A stretch of 17,050 nt of DNA from contig CAZOLN010000055.1 of NCBI GenBank assembly GCA_964580565.1, positions 1 to 17,050 on the forward strand, read 5' to 3'. The position numbers and the translations under genes are program-made. Below the pieces are notes generated by a model. The model did not search any database. It saw only the letters and a list, made by a program, of their open reading frames with translations, and had not been told where the DNA came from. This document shows positions 9,097 to 15,895 of this stretch, in pieces; the stretch's first letter is position 1, and each line of letters starts with the position of its first letter. The DNA is from DUEL01 sp964580565. GTDB taxonomy: Bacteria; Chloroflexota; Anaerolineae; B4-G1; DUEL01.

Positions 9097-10497
9097 TCAC
9101 CTCCTGGGGTTGCCGAGGAGGCCGCCGGTCTCCTCTCGGACGAAGACGAGGACGTCGCCTTCCTCCAGGCCCTCCAGCACCTGGCTGTGCCCTTCGTACC
9201 GCACGCCCAAACGGACCTCCACCCGCTCCAGGCTTCCGTCGGCGGCCTGACGGTACACGTAGGGCCGACCGGTGGTCGGGTCCGACCGGACCACCCAGTT
9301 GGGGATGATCAGTTGGTCGGTCAGTTCCTCCACCAGGATGACGGCGGTGGCGGACATCCCGGCCCGCAGAGGCGCGTCGGTGAGGTCGAGACCGATGACC
9401 ACCGGGTAGGCGACCGCGCCCTCCTCCAGCGTCGCCGCCGGACCGATCCGCTCGACCCTGCCGGTGAGGGTGAGGTCGGGCAGAGCGTCCACCGTGATCT
9501 CCGCCGGCAGGCCCACCTCCAACCGGGCCACGTCGATCTCGTCCACGGTGACGGAGAGGCGGAAGGAGGAGTTGTCCACCAGCCGAACGGCCGGGGTGCC
9601 GACGGCCGCGTTCTCCCCCACGGCGACGTTGACCGCCGCCACCACTCCGTCGAACGGGGCGACCAGGGTGGCTCCCTCCAGGTCGGACCGGGCCTTCTCC
9701 AGCGACAGTCGGGCCGCCTCCACCTCCAACTGAGCCGCCTCCAGATCCAGGGGGTCCGCCCCCTCCTGCAGTTGCCGGAGCCGGTCCAGCGCTTCCTGGT
9801 AGGCCTGCTGGGCCTGTGCCAGTTCGTTGCGTGCCTGTTGCTCCTGCAGTTGGCCCTGCTGTTCGATCCGTTCCAGGTAGCGCCGCGCGTCGATGAGGGC
9901 CCGCGTCACCCGGTCCATCATCGCGTCGCCGATCTTGCCCTCTTTGTACTCCTCCAGGCTGCGGGCATACTGCGCCTCCGCGTCCTGCAGCCGATACCGG
10001 GCGTCCTCCAGGTCTTCGTTCAGCAGGGTGCTGCTGAGGACGGTGGTGAGGTTGAGTTGGGCCACCTCCAGGGCGGCGGCCGCCTGGTCCACCGCGTGCT
10101 GGGCCTGTCGGATCTCCGCCTCATCCGCGGGTTCCCGCAGCCTCTCCAGGCGGAGTTCGGCCTGGCGGAGGTTCAGTTCCGCCTGGGCCACCGCCCGCTC
10201 CAGGTCGGCCGTCTCCAGCCGGACCAGGGGCTGCCCGGCCCGCACCTCGTCGCCGATGTCCACCAGCACCTCCGCCACCCGACCCGGCACGTCGAACGTC
10301 AGCGCTACCTCCGCCGCCGGTTCGAGGTTGCCGCTGGCGGTGACGGTCACCCGCAGCGTCCCCCGCTCGACGACGGCGGTCTGCGCCGCCTCCGACTGCC
10401 CCTGGACCGCGGCGCGGCGCCACAGAAGGAAGCCGCCGACGATCAGGACGACGGCTCCCACTCCGATCAGGATCCACAGGCTACGACGAAGTCTCAT
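9097..10497 (-). CDS. MacA/HlyD-type periplasmic adaptor (membrane fusion protein)
   Basis: A 466-residue adaptor for the ABC exporter encoded downstream. It has an N-terminal membrane anchor (about 6-26), two half-lipoyl (biotinyl-like) segments at about 60-100 (VPGRVAEVLVDIGDEVRAGQPL) and 274-305 (LVAPFDGVVAAVNVAVGENAAVGTP), and a long alpha-hairpin coiled coil between them (about 98-273, rich in Ala, Glu, Gln and Leu). Beta-barrel and membrane-proximal domains cover about 310-460 (LPAEITVDALP, GMSATAVILVE). The hairpin is longer than the usual MacA hairpin. No TolC-like outer-membrane partner is visible in the window. The ATG at 10497 has GGAGG 6 nt upstream, and the gene overlaps the end of the AbrB-like gene by 17 bp. 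Confidence 0.9.
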   Translation of the reverse strand: MRLRRSLWILIGVGAVVLIVGGFLLWRRAAVQGQSEAAQTAVVERGTLRVTVTASGNLEPAAEVALTFDVPGRVAEVLVDIGDEVRAGQPLVRLETADLERAVAQAELNLRQAELRLERLREPADEAEIRQAQHAVDQAAAALEVAQLNLTTVLSSTLLNEDLEDARYRLQDAEAQYARSLEEYKEGKIGDAMMDRVTRALIDARRYLERIEQQGQLQEQQARNELAQAQQAYQEALDRLRQLQEGADPLDLEAAQLEVEAARLSLEKARSDLEGATLVAPFDGVVAAVNVAVGENAAVGTPAVRLVDNSSFRLSVTVDEIDVARLEVGLPAEITVDALPDLTLTGRVERIGPAATLEEGAVAYPVVIGLDLTDAPLRAGMSATAVILVEELTDQLIIPNWVVRSDPTTGRPYVYRQAADGSLERVEVRLGVRYEGHSQVLEGLEEGDVLVFVREETGGLLGNPRR

Positions 10498-10741
10498 CGC
10501 TTTCCTCCATCTCCTCCAACTTGTTCAACATCTGGCGAGCCATTTCGGTCCATTGGCCCAGGAACTGACTCACGACTGTGGCCCGCAGGAACAGGAGTCC
10601 TCCCGTAGGCCCTCCGACGACCAGCAGCTTCTCCCCCACCTCGATCCCCAGGTCCCGCCTGGCCTCGGCGGGGATCACCACTTGGCCCCGATCGCTCACC
10701 GTCACCGCCCCGTAGAAACGTCCCCGCCCCCCCCTGACCAT
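10481..10741 (-). CDS. AbrB/MazE-type DNA-binding protein, first gene of the exporter operon
   Basis: An 86-residue protein with a SpoVT-AbrB swapped-hairpin domain at about 10-52 (AVTVSDRGQVVIPAEARRDLGI, then GEKLLVV). The C-terminal helix (about 57-82) is Glu-rich and could mediate oligomerisation. I chose the ATG at 10741 because GGGAGGTG lies just upstream (10746-10753). A GTG at 10774 would add 11 residues but has no ribosome-binding site. It overlaps the adaptor gene by 17 bp, so regulator and exporter are made together, which fits autoregulation of the operon. The domain is also found in antitoxins, but no toxin gene is adjacent. Confidence 0.85.
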   Translation of the reverse strand: MVRGGRGRFYGAVTVSDRGQVVIPAEARRDLGIEVGEKLLVVGGPTGGLLFLRATVVSQFLGQWTEMARQMLNKLEEMEESDETSS

Positions 10742-10796
10742 AAAGCACCTCCCAAGTTTCTCACTACCGAACACAGAGGATACAGCGTATGATAGG

Positions 10797-10810
10797 TAAG
10801 ATTTATCTTA
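10797..10810. promoter_or_regulatory. Operator-like inverted repeat in the abrB-like leader
   Basis: TAAGAT-TT-ATCTTA is a 14-bp AT-rich palindrome in otherwise GC-rich DNA, roughly 13-26 nt downstream of the predicted start of the exporter operon. It is well placed for a repressor, possibly the AbrB-like protein itself. This is inference from position only. Confidence 0.4.
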
Positions 10811-10828
10811 TTCAGTTTGTTTGTCTTG

Positions 10829-10856
10829 ATTATACCACCGACCGGCGGGAAGTCAA
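10829..10856 (-). promoter_or_regulatory. Promoter of the AbrB-exporter operon
   Basis: On the minus strand TTGACT (10856-10851) is followed after 16 bp by TATAAT (10834-10829), preceded by TGG to make an extended -10. The predicted start is near 10822, giving a leader of about 80 nt. Confidence 0.75.
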
Positions 10857-10872
10857 ACACCGTGTGGGATAT

Positions 10873-10971
10873 AGCCTCCCGCAGGTTAACGCACGGCCGG
10901 ACAGCACGAGTGACCGGTCAGGGCACCCTTTACGGCGCGCTCGGATGCGCGCAGGGAACCTGCGGGAGGCT
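10873..10971. ncRNA. Candidate structured RNA or long hairpin between divergent promoters
   Basis: Perfect 15-bp arms AGCCTCCCGCAGGTT (10873-10887) and AACCTGCGGGAGGCT (10957-10971) enclose 69 nt. Inside there is a second stem (GCGCGC-TCGGAT-GCGCGC, 10935-10952) and possible pairing of GGCCGG with CCGGTC near 10895-10919, so a three-way junction is plausible. It lies between the -35 boxes of the two divergent promoters, not inside either predicted transcript. I match it to no known RNA family, and the strand is undetermined. It could instead be a protein-binding or repetitive element. Confidence 0.35.
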
Positions 10972-11020
10972 CCTTTCAGAGATGTCGGGTGACTGGACAG
11001 ACACTCAAACACAACACACC

Positions 11021-11048
11021 TTGACACCTCCCCCTACCATGGTACAAT
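11021..11048 (+). promoter_or_regulatory. Promoter of the sat operon
   Basis: TTGACA (11021-11026) and TACAAT (11043-11048) are 16 bp apart, with TGG before the -10. The predicted start near 11055 leaves a leader of about 148 nt before the sat GTG. Confidence 0.75.
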
Positions 11049-11054
11049 CACTGA

Positions 11055-11202
11055 CGTTCGTCTGCAAAGCCTCGAGCAGAAACAAAAGCGCAGTACCGCA
11101 GACGACAGGAGCGCGATGGCACGAGACGGGATCTCTGCACCGGCTATCCAGGCCGGTGCAACTGCGTAGGGACCCCAAACCTGGACGATTGGAGGCTGGA
11201 CG
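11055..11202 (+). promoter_or_regulatory. Structured 5' leader of sat (candidate cis-regulatory RNA)
   Basis: The predicted leader has three pairable elements. TCTGC at 11061-11065 can pair with GCAGA at 11076-11080 or, as TCGTCTGC (11058-11065), with GCAGACGA at 11098-11105; the two are mutually exclusive. A strong separate hairpin has arms TGCACCGGC (11136-11144) and GCCGGTGCA (11152-11160) around a 7-nt loop. No T-tract follows, so it is not an intrinsic terminator. The GGAGG ribosome-binding site is at 11191-11195. I match it to no known riboswitch. Confidence 0.4.
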
Positions 11203-12405
11203 GTGAGCGAACCATACTACGACGTGATCCTTCCCCACGGGGGTGTGCTGGTCGACCGCGTGCTGCGCGGCGAGGTGCGAGAGGCGGTGCGGGAGCGGGC
11301 CGAGCGGATGCTGAAGATCCCGCTGGACCGGATGGGCCTCTCCGACCTGGAACTGCTGGCGGTCGGGGCGTTCAGCCCCCTCACCGGCTTTATGCTGAAG
11401 GCGGACTACGACCGATGCGTCGAGGAGATGCGGCTGACCAACGGCCTGGTCTGGACCATCCCCGTCACCCTGGCCGTGGAAAAGGACCTCGCCGATCGGG
11501 TCAAAGAGGGCCAGGAGGTGGCCCTCTGCGAGGGAGACCGGGTCCTGGCCGTGATGGAGGTGGCCGAGAAGTACCCCTACGACCGGAAGGTCAAGGAGCG
11601 GGAGGCCAAAGAGGTCTACCGGACCACCGACGAGGCCCATCCCGGCGTGGCGCGGCTGTACCGACGGGGGGAGGTCCTGCTGGGCGGGGACATCTGGCTG
11701 GTGGACTGGCCCACCGCGGTCAAGACGGAGTTCCCCGAACTGCGGCACACCCCGGCCCAGACGCGGCGGATGTTCGCCCGCCGGGGGTGGCGGTCGGTGG
11801 TCGGCTTCCAGACCCGCAACCCCATCCACCGCGCCCACGAGTACATCCAGAAGACCGCGCTGGAGATCGTCGACGGGCTGTTCCTCCACCCGCTGGTCGG
11901 CGAGACCAAGAAGGACGACATCCCCGCCGAGGTCCGCATCGCCTCCTACCAAGCCATCCTGCGGGATTACTACCCCGCTGAACGCGTCATCCTGGGGGTG
12001 TTCCCCGCCGCGATGCGGTACGCCGGCCCCCGCGAGGCGGTCTTCCACGCCATCTGCCGGAAGAACTACGGCTGCACCCACTTCATCGTCGGGCGGGACC
12101 ACGCCGGCGTGGGCAACTACTACGGCACCTACGACGCCCAGAACATCTTCGACGAGTTCCCGCCGGAGGACATCGGGATCATCCCCCTCAAGTTCGAGCA
12201 CGCCTTCTACTGTCGGCGGTGCGGCGGCGTCGTCTCCGCCAAGACCTGCCCCCACGGGCCGGAGGATCGCGTCTACCTCAGCGGCACCCAGGTCCGCCAG
12301 ATGCTGGAGCGGGGGGAGATGCTGCCCGAGGAGTTCACCCGCCCCGAGGTGGCCCGGATCCTGCTGGAGGGGTTCCAGCAATGGAGGAGAGCCCATCAGA
12401 AGTAA
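11203..12405 (+). CDS. sat: Sulfate adenylyltransferase (ATP sulfurylase), zinc-type
   Basis: A 400-residue cytoplasmic enzyme that makes adenosine 5'-phosphosulfate and pyrophosphate from ATP and sulfate. The family motifs are intact: QTRNPIHRAHE (203-213) for ATP and sulfate binding, HPLVGETKKDDIP (229-241), AMRYAGPREA (270-279) and GRDHAGVG (297-304). A zinc-binding set C337-x2-C340-x8-C349-x-H351 is like that of Thermus and Archaeoglobus enzymes. There is no APS-kinase domain after the core, so this is the single-domain form. Translation starts at GTG with GGAGG 7 nt upstream; no nearby ATG is in frame. It is the first gene of an operon with an AlkP-superfamily phosphodiesterase. No APS reductase or CysC is visible in the window, so assimilatory and dissimilatory use cannot be separated. 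Confidence 0.95.
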   Translation: MSEPYYDVILPHGGVLVDRVLRGEVREAVRERAERMLKIPLDRMGLSDLELLAVGAFSPLTGFMLKADYDRCVEEMRLTNGLVWTIPVTLAVEKDLADRVKEGQEVALCEGDRVLAVMEVAEKYPYDRKVKEREAKEVYRTTDEAHPGVARLYRRGEVLLGGDIWLVDWPTAVKTEFPELRHTPAQTRRMFARRGWRSVVGFQTRNPIHRAHEYIQKTALEIVDGLFLHPLVGETKKDDIPAEVRIASYQAILRDYYPAERVILGVFPAAMRYAGPREAVFHAICRKNYGCTHFIVGRDHAGVGNYYGTYDAQNIFDEFPPEDIGIIPLKFEHAFYCRRCGGVVSAKTCPHGPEDRVYLSGTQVRQMLERGEMLPEEFTRPEVARILLEGFQQWRRAHQK

Positions 12406-12451
12406 CACGCAACACGCATCACGTGCTCCGTGTTACGTATTACGTGATTAA
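12403..12451. repeat. Seven-unit 7-bp-period repeat between sat and the phosphodiesterase gene
   Basis: Starting on the sat stop codon, the sequence reads as seven heptads: TAACACG, CAACACG, CATCACG, TGCTCCG, TGTTACG, TATTACG, TGATTAA. Six of the seven end in CG, five of them in ACG. The first half (AACACG) can pair with the second half (CGTGTT). The last heptad runs into the AAGGAG ribosome-binding site of the next gene. Confidence 0.75.
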
Positions 12452-12466
12452 GGAGCATACTGCAAA

Positions 12467-13909
12467 ATGTTGAAACTCTTTCGACGGAAGAAACCGCGCC
12501 GGGTCCTGGTGGTCGGCCTGGACTGCGCCCCGCCAGCGGTGCTCTTCAAAACCAGCGAGGAGCACCCCCTGGGGCTGAAGGACCAACTGCCCAACCTGAG
12601 CCGCCTCGTCGACGAGGGCATCTACGGCCCCCTCTCCAGTTCCATCCCCTGCATCACGGTCCCGGCCTGGACCTCGATGCTCACCGGGAAGGACCCCGGC
12701 GTGCTGGGGTTCTACGGCTTCCGCAACCGGGCCGACTATTCTTACGAAAAAATGTTCATCGCCACCGCCAACGCCATCCACGAGAAGCGGGTGTGGGAGA
12801 TCCTGAGCGAGGCGGACAAGACATCCATCGTTGTGGGAGTGCCTCAGACCTACCCGATCAAGCCGCTGAAGGGCTACCTGATCAGCAGTTTCCTCACCCC
12901 CAGCACCGATCGGCAGTACACCTTCCCCCACGAACTCCGCTACGAGATCGACCGGGTGCTGGACGGTCAGCCCTACGACGTCGACGTTCCCCAGTTCCGC
13001 ACGGAGAACAAGGACCACCTTCTGAAGCAGATCTGGGAGATGACGGAGAAACGGTTCGCCGTCATCAAGTATCTCCTGCGGGAGAAGGAGTGGGACTTCT
13101 TCATCTTCGTGGAGATCGGATTGGACCGCATCCATCACGGGATGTGGAAGTTCTGGGACCCCGACCACCCCAAGCACGAGCCGGGGAACCGGTACCAGAA
13201 CGCCATCCCCGACTACTATCGGTTCCTGGACCGAGAGATCGGGGAGATCCTGGGGATGCTGGACGACGACACGGCGGTGATGGTCGTCTCCGACCACGGG
13301 GCCAAGGCGATGGAGGGTGGGTTCGCCATCAACGAGTGGCTCCGAAAGGAAGGCTTGCTGGTCCTGAAGGACGACCTGCCTTACGAGGGCCTGGTCCCCT
13401 TCGAGAAGGTGGAGGTCGACTGGGAGAAGACCACCGCCTGGGCCGCTGGCGGTTACTACGCCCGCATCTTCCTCAACGTGGAGGGACGGGAGCCGATGGG
13501 GAAGATCCCCGCCCGCGATTATGAGAAGGTGCGGGATCAGATCAAGGAGATGATCGAGGCCCTGCCCGACCACGAGGGCAAGCCGATGGGATCGGTGGTC
13601 TTCAAGCCGGAGGAACTGTACCGCGAGGTGCGGAACGTCCCCCCCGACCTGATGGTCTATCTGGGCAACCTCCGCTGGCGATCGGTGGGATCCTTCGGAC
13701 TGCCTGACCTTTACACGTTCGAGAACGACACCGGTCCGGACGACGCCAACCACGACCAGGACGGCGTCTTCGTCTTCTGGGAACCCCGGCGGGACCACGG
13801 TGGGCGGTACGTGGAGGGGCTGCAGTTGATGGACGTGGCTTCCACGGTCCTGGACCTGATGGGGCAGCCCGTGCCACCGGATATGCAGGGTAAAGTGATC
13901 CCGCGCTGA
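12467..13909 (+). CDS. AlkP-superfamily phosphodiesterase/phosphohydrolase (type I phosphodiesterase-nucleotide pyrophosphatase fold)
   Basis: A 480-residue metal-dependent hydrolase. Residues that should bind two divalent metals and form the nucleophile are visible: D19 in VVGLDCAP, T64 in CITVPAWTSMLTG (the nucleophile position of this family), D220 and H224 in GLDRIHHGMW, D276 and H277 in VVSDHGAK, and H429 in NHDQDGVF. The N-terminus is basic (MLKLFRRKKPRR) and has no signal peptide, so it is probably cytoplasmic, unlike classical alkaline phosphatases. Its place 61 bp after sat makes a sulfonucleotide or another nucleotide an attractive substrate, but that is inference. AAGGAG lies 11 nt before the ATG, and the 230-residue gene follows after 25 bp. 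Confidence 0.88.
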   Translation: MLKLFRRKKPRRVLVVGLDCAPPAVLFKTSEEHPLGLKDQLPNLSRLVDEGIYGPLSSSIPCITVPAWTSMLTGKDPGVLGFYGFRNRADYSYEKMFIATANAIHEKRVWEILSEADKTSIVVGVPQTYPIKPLKGYLISSFLTPSTDRQYTFPHELRYEIDRVLDGQPYDVDVPQFRTENKDHLLKQIWEMTEKRFAVIKYLLREKEWDFFIFVEIGLDRIHHGMWKFWDPDHPKHEPGNRYQNAIPDYYRFLDREIGEILGMLDDDTAVMVVSDHGAKAMEGGFAINEWLRKEGLLVLKDDLPYEGLVPFEKVEVDWEKTTAWAAGGYYARIFLNVEGREPMGKIPARDYEKVRDQIKEMIEALPDHEGKPMGSVVFKPEELYREVRNVPPDLMVYLGNLRWRSVGSFGLPDLYTFENDTGPDDANHDQDGVFVFWEPRRDHGGRYVEGLQLMDVASTVLDLMGQPVPPDMQGKVIPR

Positions 13910-13934
13910 CCACGGCTCGCGCGAGGAGGGGAAA

Positions 13935-14627
13935 ATGGGAGAGGAACAGGACATCCTTCAACGGATGGAAGACTGGGGATACCTCGCCCTCCACAAACTT
14001 CATCCCGAAAGCCCGGGGTACCGCCAATTGCTGGTGGCCCTGCGCAAGCGGCCGACCGGGATGCACTTCGACCCTGAAGAGATCCGCCTCTGGGTCCGGG
14101 ACGAGTACGGCCTCGCCGAGTGGACCACCCTGGCGCTGAAGCCGCTTCTGGAGCCGTCCCCCGAACCGAGGCGCGTCTGCCCCGGCCCGATCGTCCTCAT
14201 CGACCGGAAGGGCAAGCGGGTGCCCTTCTTCACCTTCGGCGGCACGTTGAACGTGATCTTCGGCACCGGCGAGGTGGTCTGCTCGTTCCGCTCCCCCGCG
14301 CCGATCCTCCGGGTCACCGAGCCGCCACAGGACGCGGCAGGTCACCTGGCGGTGGAGGTCGAGGCTCTGATGGGAGAGGCCCACGCCCAGTGGGGCATGG
14401 AGGACGAGGAGTATCTGGAGCGGATCGCCGAGGTGGACCCCTTCCGCCTCTACGTCGCCAGCATCAACACGATCCTGGCCCGGTTCGAGGCGCACCCGAT
14501 GCTCCAGGAGGAGAACCCAGACCTATACAAACTGGTGCGGGACGAACAGCGGTGGCTCGAGGAGACCGGTCAGTGGCCTCCGGAGCCCCCCACCACGGAG
14601 GCGCTGCTGGGTCCCCCTAAACCCTGA
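13935..14627 (+). CDS. Uncharacterised protein, third gene of the sat operon
   Basis: A 230-residue soluble protein that I do not recognise. It starts with an acidic helical segment (MGEEQDILQRMEDWGYLALHKL), has a central probably beta-rich part (GPIVLIDRKGKRVPFFTFGGTLNVIFGTGEVV, about 84-115), and ends in a helical, acidic region (EDEEYLERIAEVDPFRLYVASINTILARFE) and a Pro-rich tail. No signal peptide, membrane helix, cysteine cluster or nucleotide-binding motif is visible. The ATG has a GGAGGGG ribosome-binding site and lies 25 bp after the phosphodiesterase, so it is very probably co-transcribed with sat. Confidence 0.8.
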   Translation: MGEEQDILQRMEDWGYLALHKLHPESPGYRQLLVALRKRPTGMHFDPEEIRLWVRDEYGLAEWTTLALKPLLEPSPEPRRVCPGPIVLIDRKGKRVPFFTFGGTLNVIFGTGEVVCSFRSPAPILRVTEPPQDAAGHLAVEVEALMGEAHAQWGMEDEEYLERIAEVDPFRLYVASINTILARFEAHPMLQEENPDLYKLVRDEQRWLEETGQWPPEPPTTEALLGPPKP

Positions 14628-14639
14628 CAGGACCCACGC

Positions 14640-14715
14640 TTGGGGAAACGCCACACGGACACGCGCAGAGGACGCGAGGGGCAAAGCCTCCCCCGCGTCC
14701 TCTGTGTCTTCGCGG
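14640..14715. repeat. GC-rich inverted repeat, copy 1, between convergent genes
   Basis: CAGAGGACGCG (14666-14676) and CGCGTCCTCTG (14694-14704) are perfect 11-bp arms, with flanking CACGGACACG and TGTCTTCGCGG that pair loosely. It resembles the segment at 15782-15845 (shared GACRC...GAGG...CCTCTGYGTCT pattern), so the two are copies of one family. It may double as the terminator of the sat operon, but the T-tract is weak. Confidence 0.65.
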
Positions 14716-14733
14716 TAAGACAGACCACATCTG

Positions 14734-15768
14734 TCACTCCCGCCCTTCCAGACGGCCCACCCCTCCGTCGATCCGGTACCAGTAGAGGCGGTGCGACGGC
14801 TCCCGCCAGGTCTCCTCCAACGCGGCCGCCATCCCCGCCCGCGAGGGCACCCCGTCGGCGGCGACGTCCGTCTGGAGGGCGACCAACACCGCGCGCGTGG
14901 CCTCGTAGGCGGGAAGGGCCAGCGGCCCCGGGGGAACGCCGCCGGAGATCTCCTCGTAGGCGGCGACGAACGCCGGATCGACCTCCCTATCGCCGGGCAG
15001 GGGCCAGGGGGTGAGGAAGCGAGCCCCCTCCGCCGCCATCCCGCCCACACCGACGAAGTCCGCTGCCGCCAGTTCCGGCCCCCCACGAAACTCCCCGGTC
15101 CATCCCGCTGCCCGCAGCGCGGCCACCACCTCCCCCGCCGTCACCGGATCGGCGTCGCAGAAGACCACGGGAGGCGCAACCCCCAGGACCGCCTCCAGCC
15201 ATCCATCCTCGGCTGGCGAGACGATGGGGTCCAGCAAGACCCCCTCCCGCTCCGCCGCCGCCTGTAGCGCGATCCCCAGCGGTCCACCCTGGGTGACCAG
15301 CGCTCCCTCCGTCACCCCATCCAGAAGCGCGGCCGCCAACGCCTCGGCGTCCGGTCCCCACCGGACCGCCCCCTCACCGGAGCCGATGCGGGGATCCAGC
15401 ACCGCCGGGGCCACCAGCGGCAGCCCCGCCTCCGCGTAGACCCTGAGCGCCGCCCCCGTGGTCCCCTCCCGGAAGTGCCCCATCGCGACGACCACTTCGG
15501 GGTCGACCGCCAGTTTCCGGGCCTCCTCAACCGCCATCGCCGGGTCGGCCCCGTCGTCGTAGGCCACCAACTCGACGTAGTACTCCCCCACCCCACCGGC
15601 CTCGTTGGCCTCCCGCAGCGCCAGCCGCACCGCCGGGAACAGATCGTACCCCACATACCGGTACCGCCCCTCGAAGGGGGCCACCAGGCCGATCTTCACG
15701 GTGGGCCGGACCGCGCCGGGAATCCGGCAGGAAACGAGGGAGAAGAGGCAGAACGCCGCGAGGAGCAT
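14734..15768 (-). CDS. Branched-chain-amino-acid-type ABC substrate-binding lipoprotein
   Basis: A 344-residue extracytoplasmic binding protein of the LivJ/Peripla_BP_6 type. It starts with a hydrophobic signal and a lipobox (SLVSC, lipidated Cys14). VKIGLVAPFEGRYRYVGYDLFPAVRLALREANEAGG follows the usual first strand, then VELVAYDDGADP and VVVAMGHF. No permease or ATPase of the system is in the window. The start is uncertain. I used the ATG at 15768 because the codons before it (AAETQRARR and so on) come from the repeat at 15782-15845. That leaves a short signal with no basic residue and no clear Shine-Dalgarno. ATG 15870 or TTG 15885 would instead translate the repeat and supply an Arg-rich n-region. 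Confidence 0.82.
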   Translation of the reverse strand: MLLAAFCLFSLVSCRIPGAVRPTVKIGLVAPFEGRYRYVGYDLFPAVRLALREANEAGGVGEYYVELVAYDDGADPAMAVEEARKLAVDPEVVVAMGHFREGTTGAALRVYAEAGLPLVAPAVLDPRIGSGEGAVRWGPDAEALAAALLDGVTEGALVTQGGPLGIALQAAAEREGVLLDPIVSPAEDGWLEAVLGVAPPVVFCDADPVTAGEVVAALRAAGWTGEFRGGPELAAADFVGVGGMAAEGARFLTPWPLPGDREVDPAFVAAYEEISGGVPPGPLALPAYEATRAVLVALQTDVAADGVPSRAGMAAALEETWREPSHRLYWYRIDGGVGRLEGRE

Positions 15769-15781
15769 GTAGAGAAGCCCG

Positions 15782-15845
15782 CCACGGGGACGCAGAGGAT
15801 GCGACTTTCCGCAGACCCTCCGCGCCCTCTGCGTCTCAGCGGCGA
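15782..15845. repeat. GC-rich inverted repeat, copy 2, before the lipoprotein gene
   Basis: GACGCAGAGG (15789-15798) and CCTCTGCGTC (15826-15835) are perfect 10-bp arms around a 27-bp loop. Flanking GCCACGGG and CAGCGGCG extend the symmetry. It is related to the copy at 14640-14715. It sits between two minus-strand genes, just upstream of the lipoprotein signal-peptide codons, and is read through by the long version of that ORF. Confidence 0.7.
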
Positions 15846-15895
15846 TCCCTCGCTCTCGTCTATCCCCCATCGATCTGGCTCGCAAGGGAGAGGCG

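Noticed and set aside
10481..10774. Type II toxin-antitoxin pair including the AbrB-like gene
   Set aside because: The adjacent gene is a MacA-type adaptor, not a MazF or VapC-like toxin, and no small toxin ORF is present in the spacer.
10873..10971. tRNA, SRP RNA, cobalamin or SAM riboswitch within the hairpin segment
   Set aside because: Neither strand shows the T-loop, the SRP GGAAG core, a B12 box or the SAM core at the required positions.
11064..11073. GCAAAGCCTC resembling part of the class I cyclic-di-GMP riboswitch core
   Set aside because: The other conserved parts (the first GGGCAAACC-type segment, the tetraloop and its receptor) are not found in the leader.
10789..11206. Small plus-strand ORFs in the divergent control region
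   Set aside because: They cross the hairpin and both promoters, have no ribosome-binding site and show no family motif.
11005..12408. Antisense 467-residue ORF opposite sat
   Set aside because: It mirrors the high-GC codon structure of sat and has no motif or ribosome-binding site. The sense frame has complete ATP sulfurylase motifs.
12440..13954. Antisense 504-residue ORF opposite the phosphodiesterase
   Set aside because: It is a shadow of the GC-rich sense gene, with His/Val/Asp-rich low-complexity translation and no recognisable domain.
14666..14704. Strong intrinsic terminator for the sat operon
   Set aside because: The hairpin is strong but no T-tract follows on either strand, so it is listed as a repeat with only possible terminator activity.
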